Assembly (NCBI GenBank): GCA_021432605.1
Contig: MU271151.1
Span: 806,001-870,000, forward strand
Length of the DNA: 64,000 bases
Direction: 5' to 3'
Source of the DNA: Coniochaeta sp. PMI_546
Lineage: Eukaryota; Ascomycota; Sordariomycetes; Coniochaetales; Coniochaetaceae
Shown in pieces: positions 11,746 through 23,621 of the stretch (within the stretch, counting starts at the first letter, position 1; every line of letters begins with the position of its first letter). The position numbers and the translations under genes are program-made. Below the pieces are notes generated by a model. It saw nothing but the letters and a program-made list of their open reading frames with translations. It had not been told where the DNA came from and ran no database searches.

Positions 11746-12930
11746 TCAGCTCCAAGTCCACGCGAAATCAACTGCCGTCATGATAGCCAGCGCATCATCT
11801 GACATCTTTTTCAACGCCATCTTGAGAGGACAGTTGTGACCCCCAGCGCATTTGTGACCGTAACCCTTCACCATATAATAGATCTCGCTGTAGATCTCGG
11901 CTACAGAAAGCGTGTTAAAGGGCTCTTCGGCAGGATAGAGACCATGGCGCCTGAGAAGAGCAAAGTATTCCGCGACCCTAAACTCCACAGTACAGCATTT
12001 CTCAACGACGAAGTTGCCACAGGCGCATTTCTTTTCTCCCTGGGTGAAGATTACATCGCAGGGTAGGCACACGCGCTGGCCGGGTATCTTGTAACCTTTG
12101 CTCCTGAGTTGCAGCGTTTGGTCAACGCTATAAATCGTGGTTCGTAAGCGGCCAAGGGTGTCCTCAATGTGATTCAGCAAGCTAGCTGTTGTTCATTAGT
12201 ATCCTTGAAAGCAGCTGGACTTGCTAGAAGCGGGCTCACATGTGAATGTCCCTGGAAGTAGAGTTATCACCGTCTGCTGTTCCCAGACGGCTTGAAAGTC
12301 GAGCCTCAGGAACTTCGACGCTTGGCTAGCAACTTTGGAAAGAAATAGGGCGCTAGAGCGGAACATGTAGGCGGCCACTATAGTGCTCCCAATATTTTCA
12401 GGCGTGGACGTGGAGAAGTCTTGAAAGCATTCCGCACCGCACCAATGTCGAATCCAAACTTCCAAGGCGTTTTTGCAGTCGTACTTATCGCAGTGAATGG
12501 CAATCGCTGACAATGGCCCTGGAGCCATTTCAAAGGGGATGCCCTGGCGGTTATAGTGGAGAATGCGAAGGATTGACTCCATGGCCTCGGGATCGTCCTC
12601 TTGAAGATCGATTAAGGGAACATCGCCATTTCGAACTCTTTCGCCTTCACTGAAGGCGGGGCTGAACATCTTGTTGAAGACTGGTGACGCGAGGCTAAGG
12701 ATCCTGGAGGACGCGAGGTACTTGTTTTGTCGCTCGGGATCAGATATCTTCAAGGCGAGAACAACATCACCCTCAGGATCTAGCATCTCGACGCCTGACA
12801 GGTCTGGAACAGATTTGGACCTCTTTGGCTCAGACGTTTGCGGGGCCGAATTGTCCGCCATCTCCTCGAGGGTTCTCTTGGCCGCTGTCTGACTGACGCC
12901 GTTGTTCGTAGCTTTCACTTCCTCAGTCAT
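11746..12930 (-). CDS. BTB/POZ domain protein with C-terminal Cys motif (copy 2)
   Basis: A 376-residue paralogue of the neighbouring BTB protein, read as complement of 11746-12185 and 12240-12930. Its 54-bp intron sits at the same phase-1 position. The start is the ATG at 12930; codons further upstream in frame lead only to a TTG. The BTB fold includes DPEGDVVLALK, LSLASPVFNKMFSPAF and HCDKYDCKNALEVW. The C-terminal region has CLPC, ten residues, CAC, a CC pair, and HKCAGGHNC. These match copy 1 in cysteine spacing although the surrounding residues differ greatly. That suggests the cysteines are held by selection for metal binding or folding. Function unknown. It is transcribed divergently from the CBS/PB1 gene across a 483-bp shared promoter region. 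Confidence 0.82.
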
Positions 12931-13413
12931 CTTGGCAAACTTGATAGTTTTCGTGACTGTTTCAGAGTGTCGCAATGTTATTTTTAGACGCGTCTTGTTG
13001 ACCTAATACCGAGCCTACATGCACTTCCACGTCGTACTTGAGGCGTCGAACAAGACGCTGTTGGGTGTTGCTGGCCGTACCGTGAAGTCTTCCAGGTTGA
13101 TCTGGTGAACGTGGTTAGGAACCTTCCTTCTCAAGTACGCAATGTTGAGATACTTCCCTTTTCGGTTAGACCAGACAGTGACGAGAAGACGTTGGTGGTG
13201 GGCCCGTGCATCTCCAAGTCAACAGCTGTCAGTTGACTTGCGGGAACTTGGAAGATCCTCGGGAGTTCTTGCCGTGATTTCCCTCCACCGCCAAAAAGAA
13301 CGTCCTTCGCCATCTGCATCCTTCCGCGTTTGCGAAGGCTGATTTCTCTTGCGTACCGTAGCCAAAAGGCTCGAGAGAACAACAATCGTATTGTCGACGT
13401 CGCTCTTCTGAAA
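12931..13413. other. Divergent promoter region (BTB copy 2 / CBS-PB1 gene)
   Basis: A 483-bp interval between two divergently transcribed genes. Short frames here lack motifs and no RNA gene is seen. It probably contains both promoters. Confidence 0.55.
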
Positions 13414-15658
13414 ATGTCGGGCACTCCGGGAACAATGAGAGGCACGCCGAGTCGCGGACAGGGACGAGGAGCCATCCCCTTCAACACGAACAGCCCGGCT
13501 GCTACCGGTCCCTCCAACATCCCAAGGCCCGTTCTGGAGACCGCACATAGTACTACGGCAGCCAGTGAGGCATCAGGGATGAGTGCCAGCAGGCAAAAGC
13601 AAACCAAGAGAGATGAGGTGCGTTTATGCGTCTTATCGCGTGAATTTCTTGCCTTTATTTACACCTCCAAACCCTTGTTGTCGAACTCTCGGTTTTTCAA
13701 GCATTTTCTGCTTTGACACGGCACATGGCGACGATCGAAGTTGATGATCACTAACAGATCGTCAGGCCATCCGCCGCAAGATAGAGAACGATCTCTCCAA
13801 GAAGAAGAATGTCACAAGTCGCGCCCGCCACTCGCGGAAGGCTCCGCCCGGAACCGTCCTGGCTCTCAAGCCCAGCCCGGCCCTACAAATCAAGCCCAAC
13901 ACCACCGTAGCCGAGGCTGCTCAGCTCATGGCTGCGAAGCGAGAGGACTGTGTCCTGGTTACCGACGACGATGAGCGTATTGCGGGCATCTTCACCGCCA
14001 AGGATCTGGCCTTCCGAGTTGTTGGCGCTGGCCTCAAGGCAAACAACGTCACAATCGCCGAGATTATGACCAAGAATCCGCTGTGCGCCCGGACGGATAC
14101 AAGCGCCACCGACGCCCTCGACCTGATGGTCCGCAAGGGTTTCCGCCATCTGCCAGTGATGGACGAGAACCAGGACATCTCCGGTATCCTTGACATCACA
14201 AAGTGCTTCTACGATGCCATGGAGAAGCTCGAGCGCGCATACTCGTCGTCCAGGCGCTTGTACGATGCATTGGAGGGTGTCCAGTCGGAACTCGGCACCA
14301 GCCAACCTCAGCAGATTATCCAATATGTTGAGGCGCTGCGATCCAAGATGTCCGGTCCGACCCTCGAGTCCGTCTTGAACGGCATTCCCCCCACGACTGT
14401 CAGTGTCCGTACATCTGTGCGAGAGGCTGCACAGCTCATGAAAGAGAACCACACCACCGCTGTTTTGGTCCAGGATCAAGGCGCCATCACGGGTATCTTC
14501 ACCAGCAAGGACGTTGTCCTGCGTGTTATCGCACCTGGTCTGGACCCTACCAACTGCAGCGTCGTCAGAGTCATGACTCCTCATCCGGATTTTGCCCCGA
14601 TGGACATGACCATCCAGGCTGCTCTGCGCAAGATGCATGGTAAGCTACAGCCGTTGCCCTCTTATCGTAGGGATTAAGCTGACGATTTCTCCTCAGATGG
14701 ACATTACCTTAACCTTCCGGTTATGAACGACGCCGGCGAGATTGTGGGCATGGTCGACGTTCTCAAACTTACATATGCTACCCTAGAGCAGATCAACACC
14801 ATGTCTAGCGGAGATAGTGAAGGTCCCGCCTGGAACAAATTCTGGCTTTCGCTAGACCACGAGACGGAGTCGATGCTGTCAGGCGATGGATCCCACCATC
14901 ACACGCATGCTACGCGGTCACTGATGTCGCCCGACATCACGAGGAGTGAGAGACTCCCTACAGACAGTGTTGCTCCAGGCGACTCGGCCAGCCACGCCGG
15001 TGCCGACTCCCCGGAACACAGTGTGGTGGCGGCTACTCCCGAGCTACCACCCAGCGAGGTGCCGTTCCCGTTCAAGTTCAAGGCGCCCAGTGGACGTGTC
15101 CATCGTCTTCAGGTCATCGCCGCGCGTGGCATTGCGGAGTTGGTAGCCAATGTCACTTCGAAGCTGGGGTCCGAAGTCGATGGCATTGGCGGTGCGCCGT
15201 CTGTAGAGGACGGCAAGGTCGGCCCCAGCGGATACGCACTGAGTTATCTAGATGACGAGGGTGACTCAGTGTCTATCACAACAGACCACGACCTGCTGGA
15301 GGCGATTCTGATTGCACGCCAGGGTGGCCGGGATAAGGTGGACTTGTTCGTGCATGACCCGGAGAAGCCACCAACGGCGCCTGCGCCTACACCTGTGCCC
15401 GAGCCGGTTGTTGTCGCTACCCCTCCTGCCTCCTCGGTCATTCGCGAACGTCGTAGGGTTGTGGACTCTGACGAAGACGAAGATGAGGAAGAGGATGAGT
15501 CTAGAGTAAGGAGGGCGAGGAAGACCCGCACGGCTCCCCAGCCTGCTGAGCAGGTCATTGCCGGCGTTCCCAACGAGCTGCTGCTGCCGGGTGCCATTGT
15601 TACCTTGGCAGTGGTCATCGTCGGTGTCTTTGCTATTACTAGGGCCTCCAGCAGATGA
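13414..15658 (+). CDS. CBS-domain and PB1-domain protein with C-terminal membrane anchor
   Basis: A 679-residue protein from join 13414-13617, 13766-14639, 14697-15658. Introns are 148 and 57 bp. The acceptor at 13765 gives the expected RDEAIRRKIE junction. Two pairs of CBS motifs follow a disordered Ser/Thr/Gly-rich N-terminus. Examples are TTVAEAAQLMAAKREDCVLV, DALDLMVRKGFRHLPVMDE, SVREAAQLMKENHTTAVLV and HYLNLPVMNDAGEIVGMVD. CBS pairs usually bind adenine nucleotides. A PB1 domain, a protein-interaction ubiquitin-like fold, begins near VPFPFKFKAPSGRVHR and ends in the acidic DDEGDSVSIT segment. The C-terminus is a single hydrophobic helix, LLLPGAIVTLAVVIVGVFAI, followed by TRASSR, consistent with a tail anchor. 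This architecture matches the fission yeast Mug70 type. The exact role is unknown. Confidence 0.88.
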
Positions 15659-16091
15659 TTCTGATATCAACTCTAGCCCTGACAGAAGTGTTTTCGACGG
15701 TGCAGGGACGACCATTGACGGGTGTGTCCTGATTGTAGATATGTACAGCATAAGCCCCTTAGATTAATACCACATTTGCATTGTTTGTTTCTCCTAGCCT
15801 GTTCGATTGCTTTGCAACATCCAGCCTCGTGATCCGTATGAGTGTAGCTTTGGCTATTTGTCTGTTCTTCATTCCAAGTTATCAATTGTTCATTTGTTAG
15901 TTGCGCCCCAAGAGTACAGTTACGATCTCGCTAAGCCGGCAATACCTCGGTTTATCATAAGGTAGTGCACGGACCACTCATTTTGGCGTGGTGAACCGTT
16001 GAACTCCAAAAAATAGCTTCGAAGGCAGCTTGGAGAAGCTGGACAGCCAAAAAGATTGCAGTGTCATCCGTGCTGCCCAGATCCCAGAGAC
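15659..16091. other. Intergenic, 3' UTR and uS2m promoter
   Basis: A 433-bp spacer between two same-strand genes with no recognisable gene. It holds the 3' end of the CBS/PB1 transcript and the promoter of the ribosomal protein gene. Confidence 0.55.
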
Positions 16092-17423
16092 ATGATATTG
16101 AGGACTGTTGCCGTACGGCATGGTGCGTCCCCTGTACTTGACACCTTTGTACTCAATGGCTAATTCATGACAAAAATCAGGCCACAAGGCTCTTTCGCCG
16201 TCTGGCCTACGAGCCATAACCACCCAGACGACGACTACTACCATAGATGCTGTCGCCGAGGGTGCAGTAGCAACGACACCGAGCCGACCGGCAAACAGCC
16301 TCATCTCCAAAGTATCCCGTCCGACCCAACAATGGTCCGCAACGCCGAAGCCGGACCGTGATACGGCGACCATGCCCTACGAATTCAAAGTCTTCAACAC
16401 TATCCAGAACCGCACGAGGACCCTCGGCTCCCGCGTCGAGTTCCGCCACGACCCGGATCACCTGCTCAAAAACCCACCAGAGGAGGCCACGCTCGAGATG
16501 CTGATGGCCAACCAGGCCCACATGGGCCACTCGACGGCGCTCTGGAACCCGGCCAACTCGAGGTACATCTACGGCGTGCGCGAGGGGATACACATCATCA
16601 GCCTGGAACAGACGGCAGTCGAGCTCCGCCGCGCGGCTCGCGTGGTCGAGGAGGTGGCGTACTACGGCGGCATCATCCTGTTTGTCGGCACGCGGCCGGG
16701 CCAGATGCCGATCGTTGTCCGGGCTGCTGAGTTGGCGGGTGGGTATCACCTGTTCAGCAAGTGGACGCCGGGCACGATTACGAACCGGGACCAGATCTTG
16801 GGTCCCATGGAGCTGCAGGTCGTGGACGAGATGGACCAGCCGGTTGAGGGCTTTGACCGGCACCTGCTGGACCGCCGGCCGGTTGTTCCGGATTTGGTGG
16901 TGTGCCTGAACCCGTTGGAGAACCATCCCATGCTGCGGGAGTGCTCGCAGGAGAATATCCCTACCATTGGAGTCATCGACACCAATGCGGACCCGGCGTT
17001 GGTTACGTATACGATCCCGGCTAATGACGACAGGTAAGGACGGCTTTGTTCTGAGCCCTCTACAAGAGTTCACATGCTAACGATGTTTACAGTCTACGGA
17101 CAGCAACCGTCATCGCCGGTGTCCTCGGTCGGGCAGGACAGCGTGGGCAAGAGAGGCGGCTCAAAGATGCCGAGCTGGGAGAGGTCACGTGGAGGAACCC
17201 TGTGGAGATCCAAAAGTTCTTGGAGATCCAGGCCATGATCAAGAATGCCGAGGACAATGCTGCCCGGACTGACGAGGGTCCGCAACACGGACGGTCGCTC
17301 GATGACATCCCCGGCATGATGAACGAGGCTCAGCTAGAAGCCTTCCAGTTGCTGAAGAATCTAGAACGGGAGAGGAGGTCGGGCGGAAGGAGAAGAAAGG
17401 GTGCTGGTGAAGAGGAGGTGTAG
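16092..17423 (+). CDS. MRP4: Mitochondrial small-subunit ribosomal protein uS2m
   Basis: A 404-residue mitochondrial uS2 protein, a component of the mitoribosome small subunit, read from join 16092-16122, 16181-17033, 17093-17423. The first exon is only 31 bp. Its splice across a 58-bp intron gives MILRTVAVRHGHKALSPSG, a basic, Ser/Thr-rich presequence suited to mitochondrial import. The uS2 core starts at TLEMLMANQAHMGHS and includes ANSRYIYGVREGIHIISLEQT, ILFVGTRPGQ, WTPGTITN and PTIGVIDTNADP. A fungal C-terminal extension of about 110 residues is charged and ends in an Arg/Gly/Lys-rich tail. The start at 16092 is preferred over the internal Met at 16372 because the latter would lack a targeting sequence. 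Confidence 0.9.
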
Positions 17424-18228
17424 AGATGCGGGTGGTGAGTACAGATGAAAGCTGGACGGAGTGTATAAATAGATATTCTGCTGTACAATATCATGTCTTG
17501 TACGATATGCCATGCTCATCACCGAATGGATATGTCTCTGGCAGCCCTTCAAGATGTCCCTGTACGTAGGTAGTAATCCATCGGCTTAAGTAATCGCGCT
17601 AGCATTGAAATGTGGTTCCCTTTAACGGACCGAAAAGTTCCCGCAGAGCGCGCATTTCCTGAACCGATGCAGCCGAAACCTCGCAATCGACTTGACTCGG
17701 AGGCACAAATCATCACCACACGAACATTTGAGCACAGCTGTCGTGACCGTGACGAGCGAAACAACCCTGTCACGCCACCGGCTGCCCACTTGCAGGATTC
17801 TGTGATTGGCAGTGGTCTAAGAGGTACGTGTGATTGGTACCAAGGATGATGACGACCTGGTTGCGCCTCTCTTGCTTTCCTCTATGCATGCATGCCTCTA
17901 CTCTGCTTGCTTATCCGGTGCATGTCCCGAGCGCTGTAGTGAGAAGCTTGTTTGTACAAGTCGTGTTGCGCATGTCGCAGCTTTGTATATACTTCGGTGC
18001 ACGCTGCTTCTCTTGCTCACCAAGTGTGAGCTTGATGCACTGCACGATTTCCTTCGGCCCAGGGTGATGATGGTGTGCTACAGAGAGTGACAGCGGAGAG
18101 ATGAGATACGGAAACTTAGATAAATATGGGACACTCGGCTAATGCGATGGACATGACAGGGTCGGCCACTCTGTGTTGCCAAGTCTGCAATATTTCTATC
18201 CTAGATAGGTTATCGCATCGCCGTCAAG
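17424..18228. other. Intergenic before Spt10-like gene
   Basis: About 800 bp with no motif-bearing frames. It is presumably the uS2m 3' UTR and the promoter and leader of the Spt10-like gene. Confidence 0.5.
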
Positions 18229-20316
18229 ATGCCGGCTATGCTCGACGACCCGGATGCGCCCACCATCTACCGTGTGTCGGGCCAGCCTCCGTACCCGGAT
18301 CCAGCCCATCCGTCTCTGCCGCCCTCCATCACTCCGCGCCACGTGACGCTTCGGGACAGACAGACCGTGGCCACCGTGGTCCCTTTCGCCTCCCGGTTCC
18401 AGGTTCCTGATTCGCTGCTCCGCTACCTCAACGATCAGTTCAACAAGGAGATCGAGGGCGGCGACACTTACCCCATGATGGATGGGCTCCCGTTCGAGAA
18501 GTTTGCCTCGTACTGGTTCCAGAACTTTGGCGCTATCATGCTGCTCGGCAACATCGAAAGTGCCGACGAGGTTATCGAGGGCAAGGACTGGTCTAAGGAG
18601 TGTCTCGGCACTTTCTACATCAAGCCCAACTACCCCGGCCGCAGCAGCCACGTGTGCAACGCCGGCTTCATCGTCACGGATGCAGCCAGAAACCGCGGTG
18701 TCGGCCGGCTGATGGGGGAAAGCTATCTTGACTGGGCACCCAAACTCGGCTACACCTACTCCGTCTTCAACCTCGTCTACGAGACCAACGTGGCGTCGTG
18801 CAAGATCTGGGATGCGTTGGGCTTCAAGCGCATCGGCCGTGTCAAGGAATGCGGTAACCTGAAGAGCTACCCTGGGCAACTCATCGACGCAATCATATAC
18901 GGGCGTGATCTGGGCGGCGACGTCGGCAACGATGATCCTGTGAGTGAAGAGCGTTTCGACAAGATCAAGTTCTACCTCAAGTACGGGCGATACCCGAGCG
19001 GCGCTGACCGCGCGGAAAAAAGCAGGCTTCGAAGCGCGGCGACACACTATAAGCTGATTGACAACGTCCTGATGCTCAAGGACAAGGAGGTCATCGCTCA
19101 CCCCAAGCGCCAGTACGAGATCGCGCGCCTCTACCACAACAATGCGCACGCGGGCATCAACAAGACGACGGCTACTATCGCGGAGCGTTACCACTGGAGT
19201 CGGATCAAGGAGACGGTCTCGGATGTAATTAGGAACTGCCCTGAATGCAAAGAGTTAGGAAAAACCAGTCCTGCCCAGTCCACACCCGTACCTGGTGGAA
19301 ATCCTTCTGTGAACCAAGTGCGCGCCGGCCGGTCCAACAATAATAACAGCAGCCTGGCCCCTTCTGTGTTCTCCACCAAGAGGAAATCACATAGTCCGTC
19401 CGCCTCCGGATCTGGAAGTATGGTAAACCCTCGCGCTGGAGGCTGGAGCATGCCTTCGCCAGATTCTGTCTCCCTACCTGAATTCACCGCCACCATCACC
19501 TCGCACCACTACCCTGACGCCGATACTGGCGTTATCGCGCCGTCTCACACCCTCCAGGCGAGCGTAGACACCATCGACACAGAGCGACACCCGGAGAGCT
19601 CATCCAACAACCCGATGCTCCAAGACCAGCCCCACGACGTCCTCCGCCAGCAGCACAAGGCAACATCCGCCCTGGCAGCCATCCCTAGCCCTCACCACCC
19701 CTCGCACCAGCACCACGCCGTCTCTGTCTACCACCCAATCGACCCGCAGATCATAAACCAAACATCCCCCGCGCACATACACACCCACCCGCTGCATCAC
19801 GAACTCCACACCTACTCCTTCCCCCAGCACGACCACACAGACGCACACACCTTTGAAGCCCTCCTAAACGACACAGAACTATCACACGACCCTCACACTG
19901 CCGACCAGCACCGCCTCCATCTCGCACACCACGACCACGACAGCCTGCAGCAAGATCACGACCACCACCACCACCGCTCCCAAGAAGAAGAGGCCGCCAA
20001 CCAGGCGGCCGTCGACCGCGATCTGGAGATGCTGATACAGCAGCAGGAAGACGACGAGGAGGAGGACGAACATGACAACCACGGTCGGAGGATGGACGTC
20101 GATGTCGCCGGAGATGACGACGAAGCTGCCATGGCGGATGGCATGTCTGACGTGGTGGTCTCGTCGGTGGCGGCGCGGCGGACATCAGGTGCTGCGAAGA
20201 TGGTTTTAGGGCATTTGCTCTCTTCTCGTGAGGATCCGGATGGGGCTCGGGAGCTTGGCGGTGTTGGAACGCCGGGTACGAGGGATGATGAAGACGGGTA
20301 CCATGGGGCGGGATGA
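18229..20316 (+). CDS. SPT10: Spt10-like GNAT acetyltransferase with integrase-type H2C2 zinc finger
   Basis: A single-exon 695-residue protein. A GNAT fold spans roughly residues 45-240, with acetyl-CoA loop sequence VTDAARNRGVGRLMGES and the late helix NVASCKIWDALGFKRIG. It is followed by a zinc finger with ligands H303, H307, C337 and C340 (H-x3-H-x29-C-x2-C), the spacing of retroviral and retrotransposon integrases. In yeast, Spt10 combines exactly these two parts: a GNAT domain and an integrase-like His2Cys2 domain that binds histone-gene upstream elements. This is therefore a good Spt10 homologue candidate, acting in nuclear histone-gene control. The C-terminal third is low-complexity and very rich in His, Asp and Glu, including HDHHHH, and contains no domain I know. 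The assignment rests on architecture, not on a sequence search. Confidence 0.75.
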   Translation: MPAMLDDPDAPTIYRVSGQPPYPDPAHPSLPPSITPRHVTLRDRQTVATVVPFASRFQVPDSLLRYLNDQFNKEIEGGDTYPMMDGLPFEKFASYWFQNFGAIMLLGNIESADEVIEGKDWSKECLGTFYIKPNYPGRSSHVCNAGFIVTDAARNRGVGRLMGESYLDWAPKLGYTYSVFNLVYETNVASCKIWDALGFKRIGRVKECGNLKSYPGQLIDAIIYGRDLGGDVGNDDPVSEERFDKIKFYLKYGRYPSGADRAEKSRLRSAATHYKLIDNVLMLKDKEVIAHPKRQYEIARLYHNNAHAGINKTTATIAERYHWSRIKETVSDVIRNCPECKELGKTSPAQSTPVPGGNPSVNQVRAGRSNNNNSSLAPSVFSTKRKSHSPSASGSGSMVNPRAGGWSMPSPDSVSLPEFTATITSHHYPDADTGVIAPSHTLQASVDTIDTERHPESSSNNPMLQDQPHDVLRQQHKATSALAAIPSPHHPSHQHHAVSVYHPIDPQIINQTSPAHIHTHPLHHELHTYSFPQHDHTDAHTFEALLNDTELSHDPHTADQHRLHLAHHDHDSLQQDHDHHHHRSQEEEAANQAAVDRDLEMLIQQQEDDEEEDEHDNHGRRMDVDVAGDDDEAAMADGMSDVVVSSVAARRTSGAAKMVLGHLLSSREDPDGARELGGVGTPGTRDDEDGYHGAG

Positions 20317-20662
20317 TGATGTTTATGACAAATGTGATTGTTTGCGGGATCGGGCTCTGAGAACTGGATGTGCCTTGAGCGTGGGGTTTTTTGAACACCT
20401 CAATAGAAAAGCTTTGCTCTTTGTGGTTTAGAATCATAGATATGCTCTTGGGGAGAGACGACGTGATAATGGGTCAATCAATTCAGTAACGGTATCGTTA
20501 CCGATTACATACTTAACACCATGGACTTTACGGCCAAGGCTGCTTTATCTACCGAGGTTCACTTGTATTTGGTATCATACAATCAACAAGTAGCTGGTCA
20601 TCTTTTCTCTCTCTCTCTTGCATACCATTTCATCCCACATTCACCAACGCCCATCAAGCCGT
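20317..20662. other. Convergent intergenic region with a small inverted repeat
   Basis: A 346-bp interval between the convergent 3' ends of the Spt10-like gene and CCT7. It contains an inverted repeat, GTAACG-GTAT-CGTTAC, at 20486-20501. No gene is seen. Confidence 0.55.
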
Positions 20663-22483
20663 CTACCTCCTCGGCATACCGCGGCCCCGTCCCCTGAGAG
20701 CCCGCTGCGCGGCTCCTGGCGGTAGTTTCTGGCCAGGGGCCTGTGGCGCGGCGCTCTCCTCGTTGCGGATGGTCTCGTCGACGCTGAGGATCAGACAGCT
20801 CGCCTCGGTGGCGGCCTGTAGCGCGTTGATCTTGACCAGGGCGGGCTCCCACACGAAGCGCTCCATCATGTCGGCGACGCCCTCGTTGACGAAGTCGACG
20901 CCGGCCCAGGTGTTGCCCTTGCGGTGCTCGACGCGCAGCTTGTTGAGGATGTCCGTGGCGTCGAAGCCGGCGTTGTCGCACAGCTGGCGCGGGATGATCT
21001 CCAGGGCCTTGGCGAAGCTCTTGATGATGGCCTGCTGCTTGCGCTGGATGTTCTTGTCGGCGAACCGGTGCAGGTAGGCCGACACCTCCATCTCGCACGC
21101 GCCGCCGCCGCCGACGATGGTGCGGTTGCGGATCGCCCGCTTGACGATCATGATGGCGTCGTGGAGGGAGCGCTCCACCTCGGCGATGAACTGCTCTGCG
21201 CCGCCGCGGAGGACGAGCGTGCACGTCTTGGCCTCGGGGCAATCCTCGAAGAAGTTGAAGCGCTCACCGCCGATCTGGCGCTCCTCGAAGGAGCCGCACA
21301 CGCCCAGGTGCTCGGGCCGGATGTCGGAGCAGGTGGACTGGATGGTGGCGCCCGTGGCCTGCACGACGCGCTCCATGTCCTCGGCGGCCACGCGGCCGGC
21401 GCAGAAGACGTCGCGGTCGGCGAAATACTGCGTGGCCAGATCACCGATGGGCAGCTTAGAGAGGACGACCTTGGCGCCCGTTGCGTAGACGGCCTCGAGC
21501 TTCTTGTAAATGATCTGCCACTCGGCGTCGACGATGGCCTGGTATTCGGATACCTGCTCGACGCGCACCTCGGCGTTGTCCTTCTCGGCCTTGAGCTCGA
21601 GCTCGACGTTGAGGCAGACTACCTTGGGCTTTGTGAAGTTCTTGGGCTGCTGCTCGAAACCGGCGTAGGAGAAGGTCTTCTTGAAGGCGACGCCGTTGAC
21701 GAAGAGCGAGTCTGTCAGGGAACCGCCGGGGATCTTCTTGATGCCTATTAACTTTTCGTCGAGGTCTTCTTGGTCGAGGGATAAGACAGCGTCAACGACC
21801 ACTGAGACACTCTGTTAGCTTACATTATCCCCTACTCACGCATATCTATAAGTACTCAGGAGTGGTTCTGGGCGACTTACTCTTGGTAAAGAATTCGGTA
21901 TTCCGCTTGATAAGCTTGCTGGTCATGGCGGTAGCGGCAAGCTTCTCGAGCGTCTCTCTCCGGTTTCCCTCGGACGTGTTAACGGCAATTTCTTGGATCT
22001 TGTTTACAGCCATAGTGGAAGCCCTCCGAAGACCCTTGATGATGATCTGAGAGCTGATACCCTGCTCGACGTGTTCCTTGACCTCCTTCAAGATCTCGCC
22101 TGCCAGGACGACGACGGACGTCGTGCCATCGCCCACCTCGGCGTCTTGTGACCGTGCAATATCGACGAGGATCCGAGCTGCGGGGTGCACGATGTCTAGG
22201 AGCTTCATGACGGTTGCGCCATCGTTTGTGATTGTCTGCCTGCCGTTGGCATCGACCATCAACAGATCACCGCCATACGGCCCGAGCGTCGATTTTATTG
22301 TGGCTTGCACGGCGAGACATGCGTTGATATTGGAGATGATCTGGCCCTTTCCTTGTGATGAGTCGGTGCCTGCAGTACGATGTTCAACGGTTAGCGGTCA
22401 GTCCGGCGGTGCTTGGAGACTTGGAGGGGTTCCTGACCCTCTTTCAGCACGATGATGGTCGGGGTCTGCCCGCCGAAAGACAT
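20663..22483 (-). CDS. CCT7: CCT/TRiC chaperonin subunit eta
   Basis: A 557-residue group II chaperonin subunit, read as complement of 20663-21801, 21881-22369 and 22438-22483. Introns are 79 and 68 bp. It is one of eight subunits of the cytosolic ring that folds actin, tubulin and other proteins using ATP. The first exon encodes [16 protein letters not shown], the usual start of the eta subunit. ATP-site signatures include [43 protein letters not shown] and the late [13 protein letters not shown]. The subunit tail is [20 protein letters not shown] in part, ending in Arg residues. Length equals the family norm. It is divergently transcribed from the SnoaL-like gene. Confidence 0.95.
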
Positions 22484-23621
22484 ATTTGCTGGGATTGAAG
22501 GAGTAGATTTTACGTGGCTTCTTTCGGAGGTTGCTTCGTTGTTCTGGAGAATTCAAAGAACGAAGTGTGGAGTTGGTATGTTGTACAGTGGCCAAGGGTC
22601 TTGTTGAAGTCCGTATCCACGATTGTCTCCGTACCTCTCAGAAAATTATTGAAGCCTTCCGCAGCCGTGCCTGAGCTCTGGCGTGCTATCCAGACTTGGA
22701 TTAGCGTCGAGGGGCAAGGCTAACAGCTTTCTTGTCACCTGCCGGCACCTGGTGGTCTTATCAAGCTTATCGCAGCTCTCACCCGTTTGCCCTGCTGCCC
22801 CATTACCGTACGGTGGACGGCGTGGAGAGTAGAGGTACCTTGCCTACCTTACCTTAACTAGTCTTGAGGTAGCTGTAACTATGGTCCGTAACATCATCAA
22901 TCAGGCTTCCTCTCTTTTAAAAGTGCTACTCGAATCACTCAGGAGCGAGAGACACGGATTTCTTTTGTTCAGAAGCGTCATTTGAGAAGAGTCAAGAGTA
23001 AAAACTCAAGGGAGACTCGCTACGCCCAGTGACGTCTATCGCAAAACGATACTACCATTCACGACATGTTCCTTTCCTTCGTCTCTTATCCGTCACTCAC
23101 TCTCTCTGTCTTCCTAGTCCAGCAAGACAACGACCATGCCGTGCGAAGAAGCCTTCGTCTCGGGTTGTGGGTGGAAACCGTTCCCGGGTTTGCTGGTCCT
23201 CTACTTCTGCAATCCATCTCGTTTTCCCGTCAGAATGAGGGGTCTCCCCGTCAAAGGACTTAGCACAGGGCTTGATGCGGAATCACTTGCCGTCAATCAA
23301 CAACAGCCGGCTCGGTTCAGGATCGACTAAGCATTAGACAGGTTCTGGAAGGGGTCATGCTGCAGATTGGGGAGCATTGGCATTTATCAAAGGGCACGGC
23401 ACTGCGATATTGCGTACCCCTCATCGAGACATCTCGGAGCCGAGAGTTGGAGTAGCTATGAGGGGCCTCAGCGGTTCTTTAAGACATACTGCCTTCCCGT
23501 GTTGACTTGGTCTAAGTAGTTGTCTAAGTTGGCATATTCTGCATCAGCGTTTGCCTTCCACGTCAAGTCTCTCCCTTCTTTAATACGCGAAGCACCAGTG
23601 TGCAACAACATTACATCAAAC
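22484..23621. other. Intergenic between CCT7 and SnoaL-like gene
   Basis: About 1.1 kb between divergent genes. It includes a short run of ACCTT-type pyrimidine motifs around 22836-22858 (CTTGCCTACCTTACCTTA), common in Sordariomycete spacers. No gene is supported. Confidence 0.5.

Noticed and set aside
18196-19194. Long antisense frame (332 codons) opposite the Spt10-like gene
   Set aside because: It is the mirror of a GC-rich real gene with clear GNAT and zinc-finger motifs; the antisense product has no motif.
20924-21751. 275-codon frame opposite CCT7
   Set aside because: Shadow of a conserved chaperonin exon; low-complexity Gly/Leu/Asp product.
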